Notes: generated by a model from the sequence alone, not told the origin. A stretch of DNA of 64,000 nt from CAVTHW01 sp963734625 (GCA_963734625.1 CAVTHW010000008.1:176472-240471), one strand, 5' to 3'. Positions 9,810 to 19,614 are shown, counted from the first letter of the stretch. Made by a program: numbers and translations.

Positions 9810-10754
9810 TCAGCGCCGTCCGCAATTGGATGGGTCTCCGCGCAGTTTGGCCAGGCCGTGGGGCAGGGCGGGGAGGACCGCTTCGAGGTTCTCGACGGCG
9901 CCCCGCTCGGAGCCGGGCAGGCTCAGAATCAGAGTGCTGTTGCGGATGCCGGAGAGGGCGCGCGAGAGCATGGCGGCTGGCGTCTTCTCCAAAGATGCGC
10001 GGCGCATGGCTTCGTCCAGGCCGGGAGTCGGACGCTGGATCACGGAGGCGACGGCCTCGGGCGTCACATCGCGCGGAGCGAAGCCGGTGCCGCCCACGGC
10101 CACGACGAGGTCGATGGAATGCCCGTCGCTGTAATGCAGCAGGCGCACGGCGATCTGGTCGCGATCGTCAGGCAGAATCTCGCCGGCGTAGATGCGCGCG
10201 CCAAGCGCGGACTCAAGCAGGCGGCCCACTGCGGGTCCGGCGGTGTCCGCCGCTTCACCCCGCGAGCAGCGGTCGCTGATGGTGAGGACCACGGCCTGGA
10301 GTTTCTCCCGCGGCACACGCTCCAGCACTTCCACGGCGTCGCGGGGAGCCGCTGCGCCGCCGCGGGTCACTCGCGCGAACAAGCCCAGCCGCGGCATGAT
10401 GCAATCGCCAGTTTGATAGTAGATGGCGCAACGCTGGTGGCAGGACTTGCCAAGCTGGGTCACCGTCACTTCCGCTTCAGGGCCCAGACGCAGGCGGCTG
10501 CCGAGTCCGAGCGCGCCCAGGTCCACGCCGGCCAGAATCACGTTCTCGGCAAAATCCCCGGACTGGAGATCGGGCAGTTCGGCGAGCCGCACGGCATCGA
10601 TATCCTCGCTGGCGAGCAGGCTGACTTGCCGGTGCCAGGGGCCGGCGTGCGCGTCACCCTCGATGCCGTGGTTGGCGATGAAGCGCACCGATTGCCGGGG
10701 TCTCTTCTTTTCGCCTTTCCGGGTGCTGATGCAGATGGCCTCAATCTTGCCCAC
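9810..10754 (-). CDS. MOSC domain fused to MogA/MoaB-type molybdopterin adenylyltransferase
   Basis: 314 residues from GTG at 10754; AGGGAGAG sits just upstream and the start overlaps the end of moaC. Residues 1-140 are a MOSC domain, a module that handles sulfur on molybdenum cofactor (HGIEGDAHAG, FAENVILAGVDL, and the reactive-Cys region around GKSCHQRCAIY). Residues 155-310 are MogA/MoaB-like, binding molybdopterin and activating it by adenylylation (LTISDRCSRGEAADTAGP, VVAVGGTGFAPRDVTPEA, PGSERGAVENLEAVLPALPHG). The fusion puts cofactor adenylylation and cofactor sulfur chemistry on one chain, which suits a locus that also encodes a sulfurated-Mo hydroxylase. It is the last gene of the moeA-moaA-transporter-moaC operon. 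Confidence 0.87.
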   Translation of the reverse strand: MGKIEAICISTRKGEKKRPRQSVRFIANHGIEGDAHAGPWHRQVSLLASEDIDAVRLAELPDLQSGDFAENVILAGVDLGALGLGSRLRLGPEAEVTVTQLGKSCHQRCAIYYQTGDCIMPRLGLFARVTRGGAAAPRDAVEVLERVPREKLQAVVLTISDRCSRGEAADTAGPAVGRLLESALGARIYAGEILPDDRDQIAVRLLHYSDGHSIDLVVAVGGTGFAPRDVTPEAVASVIQRPTPGLDEAMRRASLEKTPAAMLSRALSGIRNSTLILSLPGSERGAVENLEAVLPALPHGLAKLRGDPSNCGRR

Positions 10755-11238
10755 GCGGTTCGCTCTCCCTGGTCCAGCGTCCGGACTTGCCGCCGGTCTT
10801 CTCCAGCAGGCGGATCGGCCCGATCTCGACACCCTTGCCCGCGGACTTCACCATATCGTAGACGGTGAGGGCGGCGACGGAGGCGGCAGCGAGAGCCTCC
10901 ATCTCCACGCCGGTCTTGCCCTCCGAGGAGACGCGGGATTCGATGCGGACGCGGCTGCCGGCGAGCACGGCGTCCACTTCAACCAGATCAAGCGCCAGGG
11001 GATGACACATCGGGATCAACTCGCTGGTGCGCTTGGCCGCCATGATACCCGCGAGACGGGCGGTCTCCAGCACATTGCCCTTCGCCACGCCGCCGGAGCG
11101 GCGCAGCATCTTGGCGACGGCAGCGCCCACGGACACCCAGGCTTCCGCACGCGCGGTCCGTTTGGTGACGGGCTTATCTCCCACGCCAACCATGCGGGCC
11201 TGCCCCTTGGCCGAAACGTGTTTGAGTTCAGGATCCAC
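10741..11238 (-). CDS. moaC: Cyclic pyranopterin monophosphate synthase MoaC
   Basis: 165 residues from GTG at 11238, chosen because AAGGAGG lies about 10 bases upstream and because VDPELKHVSAKGQARMV is the expected MoaC start. MoaC turns the MoaA product 3',8-cyclo-GTP into cyclic pyranopterin monophosphate, step two of molybdenum cofactor synthesis. Family motifs are present: GNVLETARLAGIMAAKRTSE, IPMCHPL, KTGVEMEALAAASVAALTVY and DMVKSAGKG, including the active-site Lys and Asp. It starts five bases after the transporter stop and overlaps the downstream MOSC-MogA start by about 14 bases, so it sits inside a tightly packed operon. Confidence 0.95.
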   Translation of the reverse strand: MDPELKHVSAKGQARMVGVGDKPVTKRTARAEAWVSVGAAVAKMLRRSGGVAKGNVLETARLAGIMAAKRTSELIPMCHPLALDLVEVDAVLAGSRVRIESRVSSEGKTGVEMEALAAASVAALTVYDMVKSAGKGVEIGPIRLLEKTGGKSGRWTRESEPRGQD

Positions 11239-11243
11239 GCTTG

Positions 11244-12368
11244 CTATGCCTCCTTGATGCGCCTGGCCCAGAACCAGACCAGCCAGCCCGCGCCGAATGC
11301 CGCCAGCAGCGAGCCGGCCGCGTAATTGACGGCCAGCATCGCCGCGCTCACCCAAGTCGCCGCGCGGCTTTTCCAGGCGCGGCTGGCTTCGGCCAGCGAC
11401 CAGCCCGCCAGCAAAAGAAACAGCCCGAGGACGGGTTTCGGAAACGCCTTCATCCAGGCCAGGGCCAGGCCGCCGAACAGCAGGCCCAATACGAGCTTCG
11501 CCGAGCCCAACAGATACATGGATACACTGCTGCGGGCCCCGAGCTTGTGCTGCCCGGCCAGGCCGCCCGAGCCGTGACACAGCGGCATCCCGCCCAGCGG
11601 GCACACCACCAGGTTCATGACGCCGACCGATACGGCCATGCGCGCGGGCGTGAGCCGGGCCGCGTGTTGCGGATAGAGGTGCGCGGCCAATGCCGCCACC
11701 GCCAGCACCGAATTCAGCAGCGTCAGTGGGAACTGCGGCAGTCCGCCGCGCCAAATGCCCGAGAGCGACGAGGAATCGAACGCCATCCAGTGAGGCTGCC
11801 ACAAAGTGATTTGGGGCACAATCAATAGCGCGGGGACTTGCCAGGCAGCTAGCCCGAGGCCCACAACCAGCAATCCTGTCGCAGCCCACTCCAGGCGGCG
11901 CCGCAACAACCAGAGGACGGGGATGGCGGCGGCGGCCAGAAGCGCGGCGGTCGAAAACGCGGAGAAGGAAAAGCGCAGCCCGCTGAGCAGCAGGTCGCAG
12001 CCGACGACGAGCTGCAAGCCGCGCAAAACCGGATCGGGCACGACGCGAGCCAGCGTCTTAATGAGGCCGAACATGCCGAGCAAGGCCATCGAGATCCCGA
12101 CGCACAGGCCGGCCATCACGGCCTGGCTGCCGGAGAGCGCGCCCGCGATCGCCAGCGCGCAGATGGCCTTCATCGGTTGCGCGGCGACGGGAATGCGAAA
12201 CAGCAGCCCGCCCCAGATATTGGCGAGACCGGCGGTGACGAGCAGCGTCCCGGCATCGAGCCCGGCGATCTGCACCATCCCGACAGCCAGCGGCACGAAG
12301 GTGCCGAAGTCGCCTAGGGCGCCCGCAGCTTCGCGGAGGAGAAAGCGGGTTTGGGCGGCCGCTCCCAT
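11244..12368 (-). CDS. MOT1-type molybdate/sulfate transporter
   Basis: 374 residues with about ten hydrophobic segments and very little soluble sequence. Two signatures of the MOT1 branch of the sulfate transporter superfamily are clear: ALGDFGTFVPLAVG near the N-terminus and PLGGMPLCHGSGGLAGQHK near residue 260. These proteins import molybdate with high affinity in plants and many bacteria and replace the ModABC system. Position between moaA and moaC, with gaps of three and five bases, supports molybdate rather than sulfate as substrate. Inner-membrane location is expected. No periplasmic binding protein or ATPase is encoded nearby. Confidence 0.88.
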   Translation of the reverse strand: MGAAAQTRFLLREAAGALGDFGTFVPLAVGMVQIAGLDAGTLLVTAGLANIWGGLLFRIPVAAQPMKAICALAIAGALSGSQAVMAGLCVGISMALLGMFGLIKTLARVVPDPVLRGLQLVVGCDLLLSGLRFSFSAFSTAALLAAAAIPVLWLLRRRLEWAATGLLVVGLGLAAWQVPALLIVPQITLWQPHWMAFDSSSLSGIWRGGLPQFPLTLLNSVLAVAALAAHLYPQHAARLTPARMAVSVGVMNLVVCPLGGMPLCHGSGGLAGQHKLGARSSVSMYLLGSAKLVLGLLFGGLALAWMKAFPKPVLGLFLLLAGWSLAEASRAWKSRAATWVSAAMLAVNYAAGSLLAAFGAGWLVWFWARRIKEA

Positions 12369-12371
12369 CGC

Positions 12372-13334
12372 TCAGCCGCCGATGCCCACCATCGCTCGGG
12401 GCTGGACGAAGGCGCCGTCGCGCCGTTTCATACTCAGAGCTTGGCCGACGGCGGCGGCAATGGCCTCCTCGTTCAGAGCGGAAGGGTCGCGCAGCAGCGG
12501 GGCGATCGGGATTCGGTCGGGGCGCGCCAGACAACCGAGTAACATTCCCGCGGCGGTGAGGCGCAGGCGCGGGCAGGCGGAGCAGAACGGCTCGCTCGAA
12601 GGCGAGATGAAGCCGACCGTGGTGGTGAGGCCGCGCCGGTCGCGAGCTACGTAATTGCGGCTGGTAGACCGCGCGTCGAAGGGAAGGGGAGTCAGCGTGA
12701 ACTCCAGGGACAGCCGCTCGCGGATCTCGGCGCTGGGCACGAAGAGGTCTTCAAAACCCGCCTCGGCGACACCGATCGGCATCAGTTCCAGGAAGCGCGC
12801 CTGACAGCCGTGCTCCATGGCGAACCGCACCAAAGCGGAGACTTCGTGATCGTTGCGGCCCCGCAGCACGACCATGTTGAGCTTGACGGGCCGCAAGCCG
12901 GCCTCCAGCGCGGCGTCGATTCCGGCGAACGTGGCATGAAGCGCCCCGCCGCCGCTTAGATCCGTGAACGCCGCGGGATCGAGCGAGTCCAGGCTGATGT
13001 TGATTCGCTTCAGACCAGCCTGCTGGAGCGGCCCGGCGAGCCGCGCCAGTTGCTGCCCGTTGGTGGTCAGCGCCAGGTCGGCCACACCCTGGGCCGCGAG
13101 CATCGCCACCAGTTTCTCGATTCGCGGGCGCAGCAACGGCTCGCCGCCCGTGAGCCGCACTTGCGCGAGTCCGTAGCGCGCCTGGAGCAAGCGCACGAAT
13201 CCGGCGATTGCTTCGTACGACAGATTCTCTCCTCGCGCGAGTTGGGGCGCGCCGGAGGCGGGGGAGCAGTAAGCGCAGCGCAACCCGCAGCGGTCAGTGA
13301 CCGAAACCCGCAGCGAGAGAGCCGAGCCTGTCAC
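12372..13334 (-). CDS. moaA: GTP 3',8-cyclase MoaA (radical SAM)
   Basis: 320 residues from a GTG overlapping the moeA stop. The radical-SAM cluster motif CGLRCAYC begins at residue 16. It is followed by TGGEPLLRP (SAM binding), NISLDSLDP, RFLELMPIG and the second [4Fe-4S] cysteines in EPFCSACPRLRLTAAGMLLGC. The protein ends MVGIGG, preserving the C-terminal double glycine known to be needed for MoaA activity. It converts GTP to 3',8-cyclo-GTP, the first step of molybdenum cofactor synthesis. Slightly short compared with E. coli MoaA (329) but complete. Within an operon with moeA upstream and the molybdate transporter downstream. Confidence 0.96.
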   Translation of the reverse strand: MTGSALSLRVSVTDRCGLRCAYCSPASGAPQLARGENLSYEAIAGFVRLLQARYGLAQVRLTGGEPLLRPRIEKLVAMLAAQGVADLALTTNGQQLARLAGPLQQAGLKRINISLDSLDPAAFTDLSGGGALHATFAGIDAALEAGLRPVKLNMVVLRGRNDHEVSALVRFAMEHGCQARFLELMPIGVAEAGFEDLFVPSAEIRERLSLEFTLTPLPFDARSTSRNYVARDRRGLTTTVGFISPSSEPFCSACPRLRLTAAGMLLGCLARPDRIPIAPLLRDPSALNEEAIAAAVGQALSMKRRDGAFVQPRAMVGIGG

Positions 13335-14542
13335 GCCAGCGGCCTCCAGGTCCGGAAGGTCACCAACCCGCCGGCCGCGACCCGGGCCGGCCCCACCGGC
13401 AACAAAATCACTCCGTCGGCGTAGCCCGCCGATACCAGGTCGGCACTGCTTCGGAACGGGACGGGCGCGACCGCCAGACTGTTCTCATAGATGACGAGAC
13501 GCGCCAGGATACAGCGCACAAATGCGCCGTCGGGTTTCGCGGGATGGGCCAGAGGCAGCCACCACCCGAGTCGGCATTCCCCGGCGGGGCAACCGGCGAG
13601 GCGGCGCAGGGCAGGCAACACAAACTCGTGGAAAGCGGTGAGCGAAGACAACGGATTACCCGGCAGCCCGAAGATGTGCCGGTTCTTGGGCGCGGTCGCG
13701 TACAGCGTGGGCTTGCCGGGCCTCATTCGGACGCAATGGAACCGCACCTTCGCCCCGGCGGCCTCGACGGCTCGCCGGACGAAATCGTAGCGGCCCACCG
13801 AGACGCCGCCGGTGAACAGGACCACGTCATGCCGCTCCAGCGCACGCTTCAACGCGGCGACGAGCGTGGCGGGCTTATCCGCCACTGAGCGGAAGCGCAC
13901 TCGCGGGAATCCCCATTGCTCCAGCGCGGCGCACAGGGCCGGGCCGTTGGAATTGCGGATCTCGTGCGGCTGAACCCGGTCCTCGACGCGGCGCAACTCA
14001 GAGCCCGTACACAGAATGGTGACTTGGGGCAGCCGATGGACTTTGACCATGCTCTTGCCGACGGCCGCGCACACGCCAATCTTCATCGCGTCGAGTCGCG
14101 CGCCGCGCGGCAAAAGAACAGATCCCTTGCCGGCGTCTTCACCTTTAGAAAGGATGTTCGCAGCATCCTCCACCGGCAAGCGGATGGTGACCAATCCATC
14201 AGTCTCCTCGGTTTGCTCGACCTTGACCACGGCGTCGGCGCCGGGCGGCACATTCCCGCCGGTGAAGATGCGCACGCAGGAGCCAGGCTTAACGCGGGGG
14301 CGCGAAGGGCTGCCAGCCGCCACTTCGCCAACGACACGGAGGATGCAGGGATTCTTTCGAAGATCCGCCCGGCGAACGGCATAGCCGTCGGCCGAGGAGC
14401 GGTCAGCCGGCGGAAGGGCGCGATCGGCCCGAATGTCCTCCGCCAGCGAGCGGCCGAGTGCGGTTCCCAACGGAACAGCAGTCGCTTCCAACGGGCCGGC
14501 CTGATCGAGGATGATGGCCCAGGCTTGCTTGGGGGTGATCAA
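13331..14542 (-). CDS. moeA: Molybdopterin molybdenumtransferase MoeA
   Basis: 403 residues from TTG at 14542 behind AAGGAGA. MoeA inserts molybdenum into adenylylated molybdopterin. Expected motifs: LPPADRSSADGYAV, RIFTGGNVPPGADAVV, ILCTGSELR, LFTGGVSVGRYDFV and FGLPGNPLSSLTAF; the C-terminal domain IV follows. It is the first gene of the cofactor operon and starts 20 bases from the end of the FAD-subunit gene of the molybdenum hydroxylase, so enzyme and cofactor genes are likely co-transcribed. Confidence 0.95.
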   Translation of the reverse strand: MITPKQAWAIILDQAGPLEATAVPLGTALGRSLAEDIRADRALPPADRSSADGYAVRRADLRKNPCILRVVGEVAAGSPSRPRVKPGSCVRIFTGGNVPPGADAVVKVEQTEETDGLVTIRLPVEDAANILSKGEDAGKGSVLLPRGARLDAMKIGVCAAVGKSMVKVHRLPQVTILCTGSELRRVEDRVQPHEIRNSNGPALCAALEQWGFPRVRFRSVADKPATLVAALKRALERHDVVLFTGGVSVGRYDFVRRAVEAAGAKVRFHCVRMRPGKPTLYATAPKNRHIFGLPGNPLSSLTAFHEFVLPALRRLAGCPAGECRLGWWLPLAHPAKPDGAFVRCILARLVIYENSLAVAPVPFRSSADLVSAGYADGVILLPVGPARVAAGGLVTFRTWRPLA

Positions 14543-14561
14543 TCGTCTCCTTATCGAGACA

Positions 14562-15540
14562 TCACGCCAGCGCCGTCAAGGTCTCTTCCAGAACGCCGCG
14601 AACCAGGGGTATCTTGTACTCGTTCTTGGGCAGCGCCGTCGCATCCTTCACCGCGGCTTCAGCCGCGGCGGCCGCGGTCGCCGCATCGAGGGACTTGCCC
14701 ACCAGCGCCTTTTCCGCCTCCGGCGATCGCCAGGGTATGGGCGCGACACCGCTCAGCACCACGCGCGCCGTCCCGCACCTTGCCGTCCGACAGCGTCACC
14801 ACAATCGCCGCGCCCGCCAGGGCGAAATCGAAAGCGCCGCGCTCGCGCACCTTCCGGTACATGCTGCGCGCGCCGGCTTGCGGCGGGTCGAGCAGGATCT
14901 CCGTGACCACCTCGCCCGGCACGAGCACGTTCTCCTTCTGCACGTTCACTTTCGGCAGCACGAAGAACGACGATATCGGAATCGTCCGCGTGCCCTTTGG
15001 CCCCGGTGATGGTCACCTTGGCATCGAGCGCCACCAGCGCCGGCGCGGTGTCCGAAGGATGGACGATGAAACAAGGAGCGCCGCCGAAGATGCAGTGGAA
15101 TTCGTTCTCGCCCAGCCACGGCGAAGCACGTCTCGCCGCCTTTGCGCAGGCAGTGGAAGTCTCCGCGGAAAGTACCAGCAGCGAGGCCGCTGGCAGATGT
15201 TGCCGCCGATGGTTCCCTGGTTGCGCAGCTGCGGGCTCGCCGCCGCGGCCGCCGCCTGCGCCAGAACGGGATAAGCATTCCAGCACCTGCTGGTTCTCGG
15301 CGACCTCCGTCAGCGTGGTCAGCGCACCGATCCGCAAACCGCCGCCGGGCCTGCGCGCTGATCCCCTTGAGCTCCTTGATGCCGCTGATGCTCACCACCG
15401 TGCTCGCGGTGAAAACTCCATCCCGCAGGCATCCCAACAGGTCGGTGCCGCCGGCCAGAATGCGCGCGCCCGGGCCGGCTGGCGGCATCCACCGCCTCTT
15501 TGATCGATGTGGCCCGCCTATATGAGAATTTGCTCAGCAT
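14562..15540 (-). pseudogene. FAD-binding subunit of a molybdenum hydroxylase (CoxM/XdhB-like), frameshifted
   Basis: Start at ATG 15540. Six or so one-base shifts break the frame, yet each fragment stays recognisable: ARILAGGTDLLGCLRDGV (FAD pyrophosphate loop) near 15450, RIGALTTLTEVAENQQ near 15320, IFGGAPCFIVHPSDTAPALV near 15070, NVLVPGEVVTEILLDPP near 14915 and SGVAPIPWRSPEAEKALVG near 14740. The FAD subunit passes electrons from the 2Fe-2S subunit to an acceptor. No in-frame stop or eroded motif is seen apart from shifts, so consensus errors are more likely than decay. It lies between the Mo-subunit gene, which it overlaps slightly, and moeA. Confidence 0.8.
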
Positions 15541-17814
15541 GGCTCACCCCTGTCTTCCTTCTCTCGGCAAGAAGACTGATAACCTTCGCCGGCGTGATGG
15601 GCGCCGACGTGATGCGCACGCCCGTGGCGTTATAGAACGCGTTGGCGATGGCCGCGGCAGTCGGGATGGTGGCCGGCTCGCCGATGCCCTTGGTGCTCGT
15701 GGTCGTTGCACTCGTTATCGTGCAGGTCGATGGGAACACAGGTCAGGTCCGCCGGCACGTCTTTGGCCGTCGGGATCTTGTAATCGTGCCAGTTGGCGTT
15801 CACCATCTTGCCGGTCTGGGACGTCCAGGACGCGCTGCTCGGTCAGGCCGAAGCCGATGCCCATGGTCAGCCCGCCGATCACCTGGTTCCGGATAGGTGA
15901 GCAGGTTCATGACGCGGCCGCTGTCCTGCGCCGCGACCATGCGCAGGACGCGCACCTCGCCGGTGCGCGTGTTCACTTCCACCTCGGCGAAGTGCGTCGC
16001 GAAGGGCCGGACCGACTTGTCCACGGGGTTGGGTCCGCGCGTTGCCGACGCCCACCACCACCCGCTGCGCGCGCAGCGCCGTCAGATGCCCCGACCGCCA
16101 CTTTGGGATTGCCGCCCGGGCCGGAGATCTCGCCGTTCGAGAGCGTCAGGCTCTCGGCCGGAACCTTCAACTGCTCCGCCGCCATTGCCAGCAGCTTGGC
16201 TTTCACCTCGAGCGCCGCGGCGCGCACGGCCGGCGAGTCCGACGGCACGGTCTTGCTGCCGCCGCTGGGGCCGGTGTACTGGGTCGTGCCGGTGTCCGCG
16301 TTCTCGATCTGAATCCGGTCGAGCGGCACGCCCAATTCCTCGGCCACCACCATGGCCATGACCGTCTTGGTCCCGGTGCCGAGGTCCGCCGCGCCCATGT
16401 TGAGGTTGGCGCTGCCGTCCGCGATAGTAGGCTCACGATGGCCGTGGAAGGCGGCCCGCCCGCGGAGCCCCACATGCCGGCGGCCACGCCCACGCCCCGG
16501 ACCATGGGGCCGGTCCCCTTGGCGCGCGCGCGGGCCTCCTTCCAGCCGAACGCCTTCGCGCCTTCGCGTCAGGCACTCCCGCAGGCCGGTGGAGGTGTAG
16601 GGCATGTTCTTTCTGGGCCTGGCAGACGGGCGTGAAGTTCTTCACGCGCAGCTCCACCGGGTCCATGCCGATCTTCTCCGCCAGCGCGTCCATCATCTGC
16701 TCCAGCGCCCAGGAGCACTTGGGGGAAGCCAGGGGCCCGGAACGCCCGGCTCTGGCCGGCGTTGACGATCACCGCTGTCCTCCTCGATCCGCACGTTCGG
16801 GCACTTGTACAGATCCCTGAACTGGGAGCCAGCCGAGGTGCCGCCGGGATAGGCGCCGACTTCGCCCATTCCGGTCAATTGGAGCGCGGTCAGGGTGCCG
16901 TCCTTCTTCACGCCGGCCTTCACCCGTCATGATGTGGGCGGGCCGGTTCCCAACGCACAGGAAGGTCTCCTCCCGGCTCAGGAACAGCTTCACGGGACGC
17001 GCGGTCTTCCTGGCCAGCAGCGCGGCGATCACGGTGTACTTGCTCAGGCCCAGCTTGCTGCCGAAACCGCCGCCCATGTAGTGCGAGATGACCCGCACCT
17101 TGCTCAAGGGCATCTTCAGAGCAGACTGGCCAGCGAGCGTTCTGACGGCAAACGACTCCCTGGGTGGTGTCCCACACCGTCAGCCGGTCGCCATCCCACT
17201 GCGCCACGGATCCATGCACTTCCATCGGCGTGTGAATCTCGCAGGAGGTCCGGTAGGTCTCCTCCAGGACCACGTCGGCTTCGGCGAAGCCCTTGTCCAC
17301 GTCGCCGCGATTGGTACACGCTGGGCTGCCCGGCGCGATTGCCGCCTTCCTGAACCGCCGGCGCGCCGGGCTTCAGCGCGTCGTCCATGTTGGTGACGAA
17401 GGGCAGCTTCTCGTATTCCACCTGGATGGCGCGCACGGCGTCCCAGGCCTGCTGCGGGCTTCTCCGCCGCCACGACGGCGACCTCTTCGCCCTCGAACCG
17501 GCAGTGCGGATCGAACAGCCGGCTGACCGACTGGCCGCCCGGCGCCGAGTACCAGGGGATGTGGGCTTCCGGATCCGCGTCGCGAGAGCACGGCGCGAAC
17601 GCCGGGCATCTTGCGGGCCTTGGTCAGATCGACCTTCTTGACCATGGCGTGGGCGTGCGGACAACGCAGAGTCGCCGCATACAGCATGTCCGGCAGGATC
17701 ACGTCCAGCGGGTAGATCGCCGTTCCGCTCAGCCGTTCGTAGGCGTCAACCCGCGGGATGGGCTTGCCCGACGACCGTCGTCTCGCCCCAGGGTTTCGGA
17801 TTCGTCTCCGCCAT
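15518..17814 (-). pseudogene. Molybdopterin-binding subunit of a xanthine-dehydrogenase-family hydroxylase, frameshifted
   Basis: ATG at 17814, three bases after the 2Fe-2S gene stop; stop at 15518. About ten frameshifts divide it. Fragments in order: ILPDMLYAATLRCPHAHAMV (17.7 kb), EETYRTSCEIHTPMEVHGSV (17.2 kb), MGGGFGSKLGLSKYTVIAAL (17.06 kb, pterin-binding loop), SRAFRAPGFPQ (16.75 kb, substrate-site Arg region), NMGAADLGTGTKTVMAMVV (16.38 kb) and KGIGEPATIPTAAAIANAFY (15.69 kb) with the catalytic Glu in GEP. The family hydroxylates aldehydes or N-heterocycles at a sulfurated Mo centre. Substrate cannot be assigned. Intact motifs across all pieces suggest sequence errors. Confidence 0.82.
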
Positions 17815-17817
17815 GGC

Positions 17818-18438
17818 TCACCTCCCCGCCTTCTTCAGTTCCGCGGCGCGCTGCGCGGCCCGGAAGATGTTGGCATAGGCCCCGCAGCGGCACAGGTTGC
17901 CGCTCACTCCCTCGCGGATCTGCTCGATCGTGGGATCGGGCGTCTTCCGCAAGAGGCCCTCGACGTTCATCGATCTGTCCAGGCGTGCAGTATCCGCACT
18001 GGTAACGCGTCTTCTTCGCGGAAAGCCTGCTGCACGGGGCCGAGCTCGTCGCCGCGCATCAAGCCCTCCAGCGTCGTGATCTGTGTACCGGCCGCCTCCA
18101 CCGCCAGCGTCAGGCACGAGTAGCGCGCCACGCCGTCGATCAGGACGGTGCACGCTCCGCACTCGCCGCGCTCGCAGCCCGGCTTCGTGCCGGTCAGGCC
18201 CAGCCGGTCCCGCAACACGTGCAGCAGGGTCCATCTCGGTTCGACCATCAGGGAATGCGTCTCGGCCGTTGACGTTCAGGACCATCTTGACCAGATCGCC
18301 CTCGACGATCTCCTGGGCGTTCGCCTGCCCGGGGACCGTCAGAATCGCAGCTTCGGTGGCCCCCACGGCCACGGAGTTGAAGAAGCGCCTGCGGCTCAGC
18401 GCGCTCTTGTCCTGCTCTTCGATGTCCGGTTTATCCAT
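17818..18438 (-). pseudogene. Tat-exported [2Fe-2S] subunit of molybdenum hydroxylase (CoxS-like), frameshifted
   Basis: Starts at ATG 18438. The N-terminus has a twin-arginine motif (SRRRFFNSVAVGA) followed by a hydrophobic stretch, so the assembled enzyme would be periplasmic, as for the YagTSR/IorAB type. A shift near 18250 separates it from the ferredoxin domain with GCERGECGACTVLIDG (first cluster); another near 17985 separates the second-cluster domain with GNLCRCGAY. All eight expected cluster cysteines can be found across the frames. It heads an operon that continues into the Mo and FAD subunits and then the cofactor genes. Confidence 0.83.
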
Positions 18439-18552
18439 AGGGTTGTCCTCACCGACTTTATGAATAGTCTACTCCGGTTGCGGGCCGGCGGGAGGGTGGG
18501 CAACCGGGGCCTCGTACACCGCCTGGCGCCAGTCCCGTAATGTACGCTTCGG

Positions 18553-18558
18553 TATAAT
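18553..18558 (+). promoter_or_regulatory. -10 element (TATAAT) upstream of the secreted GH-like gene
   Basis: A perfect TATAAT lies 23 bases before the GTG at 18582 in the divergent gap between the hydroxylase operon and the next gene. I see no good -35 at 16-18 bases upstream, so activity may need an activator. Confidence 0.35.
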
Positions 18559-18581
18559 GACTCTTTCTGCCATGGTTTCCG

Positions 18582-19614
18582 GTGCGGAACGGACTCATAT
18601 TTGCAATGTGCTTGGCGCTCCCGGCCTTGGCCTGGGCCGGACCGGTTGAATTCGGCCAGCAGGAACTTCAACGGGCCGTCGCGGCGCGAAAGCTCTCCCC
18701 GACGCGGTTTCGCGTCCAGTTGGAAGTCTCCACAGCCGCTCCGGAGTCTTTCCGCATCCTGTCCGGCCGCATTTCCGGCGGAGACCGACGGGGTCTCATG
18801 TACGGTCTCATCGAGGCCGCCGAGCAGGTTCAGAACCGCGGCTACCTTCTCGCGGCCAGCGGCGCCGCCGCAATGCCGGTCCGGGGCGTGCGGATCGTGC
18901 TCCAGGCCGAGGATCTGAAGGCGGGCTGGTACAACTCGCGCCAGCAGTGGCCGGATTATTTCGCGATGCTCGCGCGCAGCCGCTTCAACCGGATCAACCT
19001 GGTCTACCCGGACGCGCAGGCGGCGGCCGACGAGCCTCGAGATGCTCCGCTTCATCACCCAGGCCGCGGCGGACTACAGCGTGGACGTCACCCTGGGCCT
19101 GCAGTCCGGAACCCAGCCCTCCGGTCCAAGCCCATTGTCCCGAGTGCTGGCAGAGTGCGCCACGATCCGCTCCGTCCAGATCTGGAATCCGGGTCCCAAC
19201 GACGGTCTGTTCGGCGCGGTCCGCGCAGCGGGGCGGAGAGTGACTATCGAGCTGCGGTCCTCCGACCTCTCGCCCGAACTGCTCGCCGCGGCGGCCGAGG
19301 ATGGAACGCCGGTGCGGGTGTCCAACCGATTTGGGCTGCAGGCCCCGGCCCTTCCCTTCAAGCCGGCTTCTGCCCAGGTCATCTGGGACGCCGGCCGGGC
19401 CGGAGCGGCCGACTCGAAGGCCCTGACCGACCCCAATTTCGTCCGCCGCACCGTGCCCTTGTTTTCGGGAGCGGGCTACTCCGGGTTCGAGATCGATGCG
19501 CCGCAGACTCCGGGGAGCGAGGGCGAACAGCTCTTCTACCTGCTTTGGGGGCGGCTGAGCTACAACCCGAAGACGCCGGAGAGCGTCTGGAGAGGGGAGC
19601 TGAAGAAGCAATGA
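18582..19614 (+). pseudogene. Secreted glycoside-hydrolase-like protein (GH20/GH67 N-domain type), one frameshift
   Basis: GTG at 18582 begins a signal peptide (RNGLIFAMCLALPALAWA). Residues 25-105 resemble the small alpha/beta domain that precedes the barrel in GH20/GH67-type enzymes: SFRILSGRISGGDRRGLMYG and the following PVRGVRIVLQAEDL. A barrel-like start (SRFNRINLVYP) follows. Around 19025-19045 the frame shifts by one base; it resumes at MLRFITQAAADYSVDVTLGL and runs to TGA at 19612-19614. The combined product is about 343 residues, short for a full GH67, with no clear catalytic acid pair. Sugar or amino-sugar handling is an inference. Its stop overlaps the start of the cyclase gene (ATGA). 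Confidence 0.5.
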
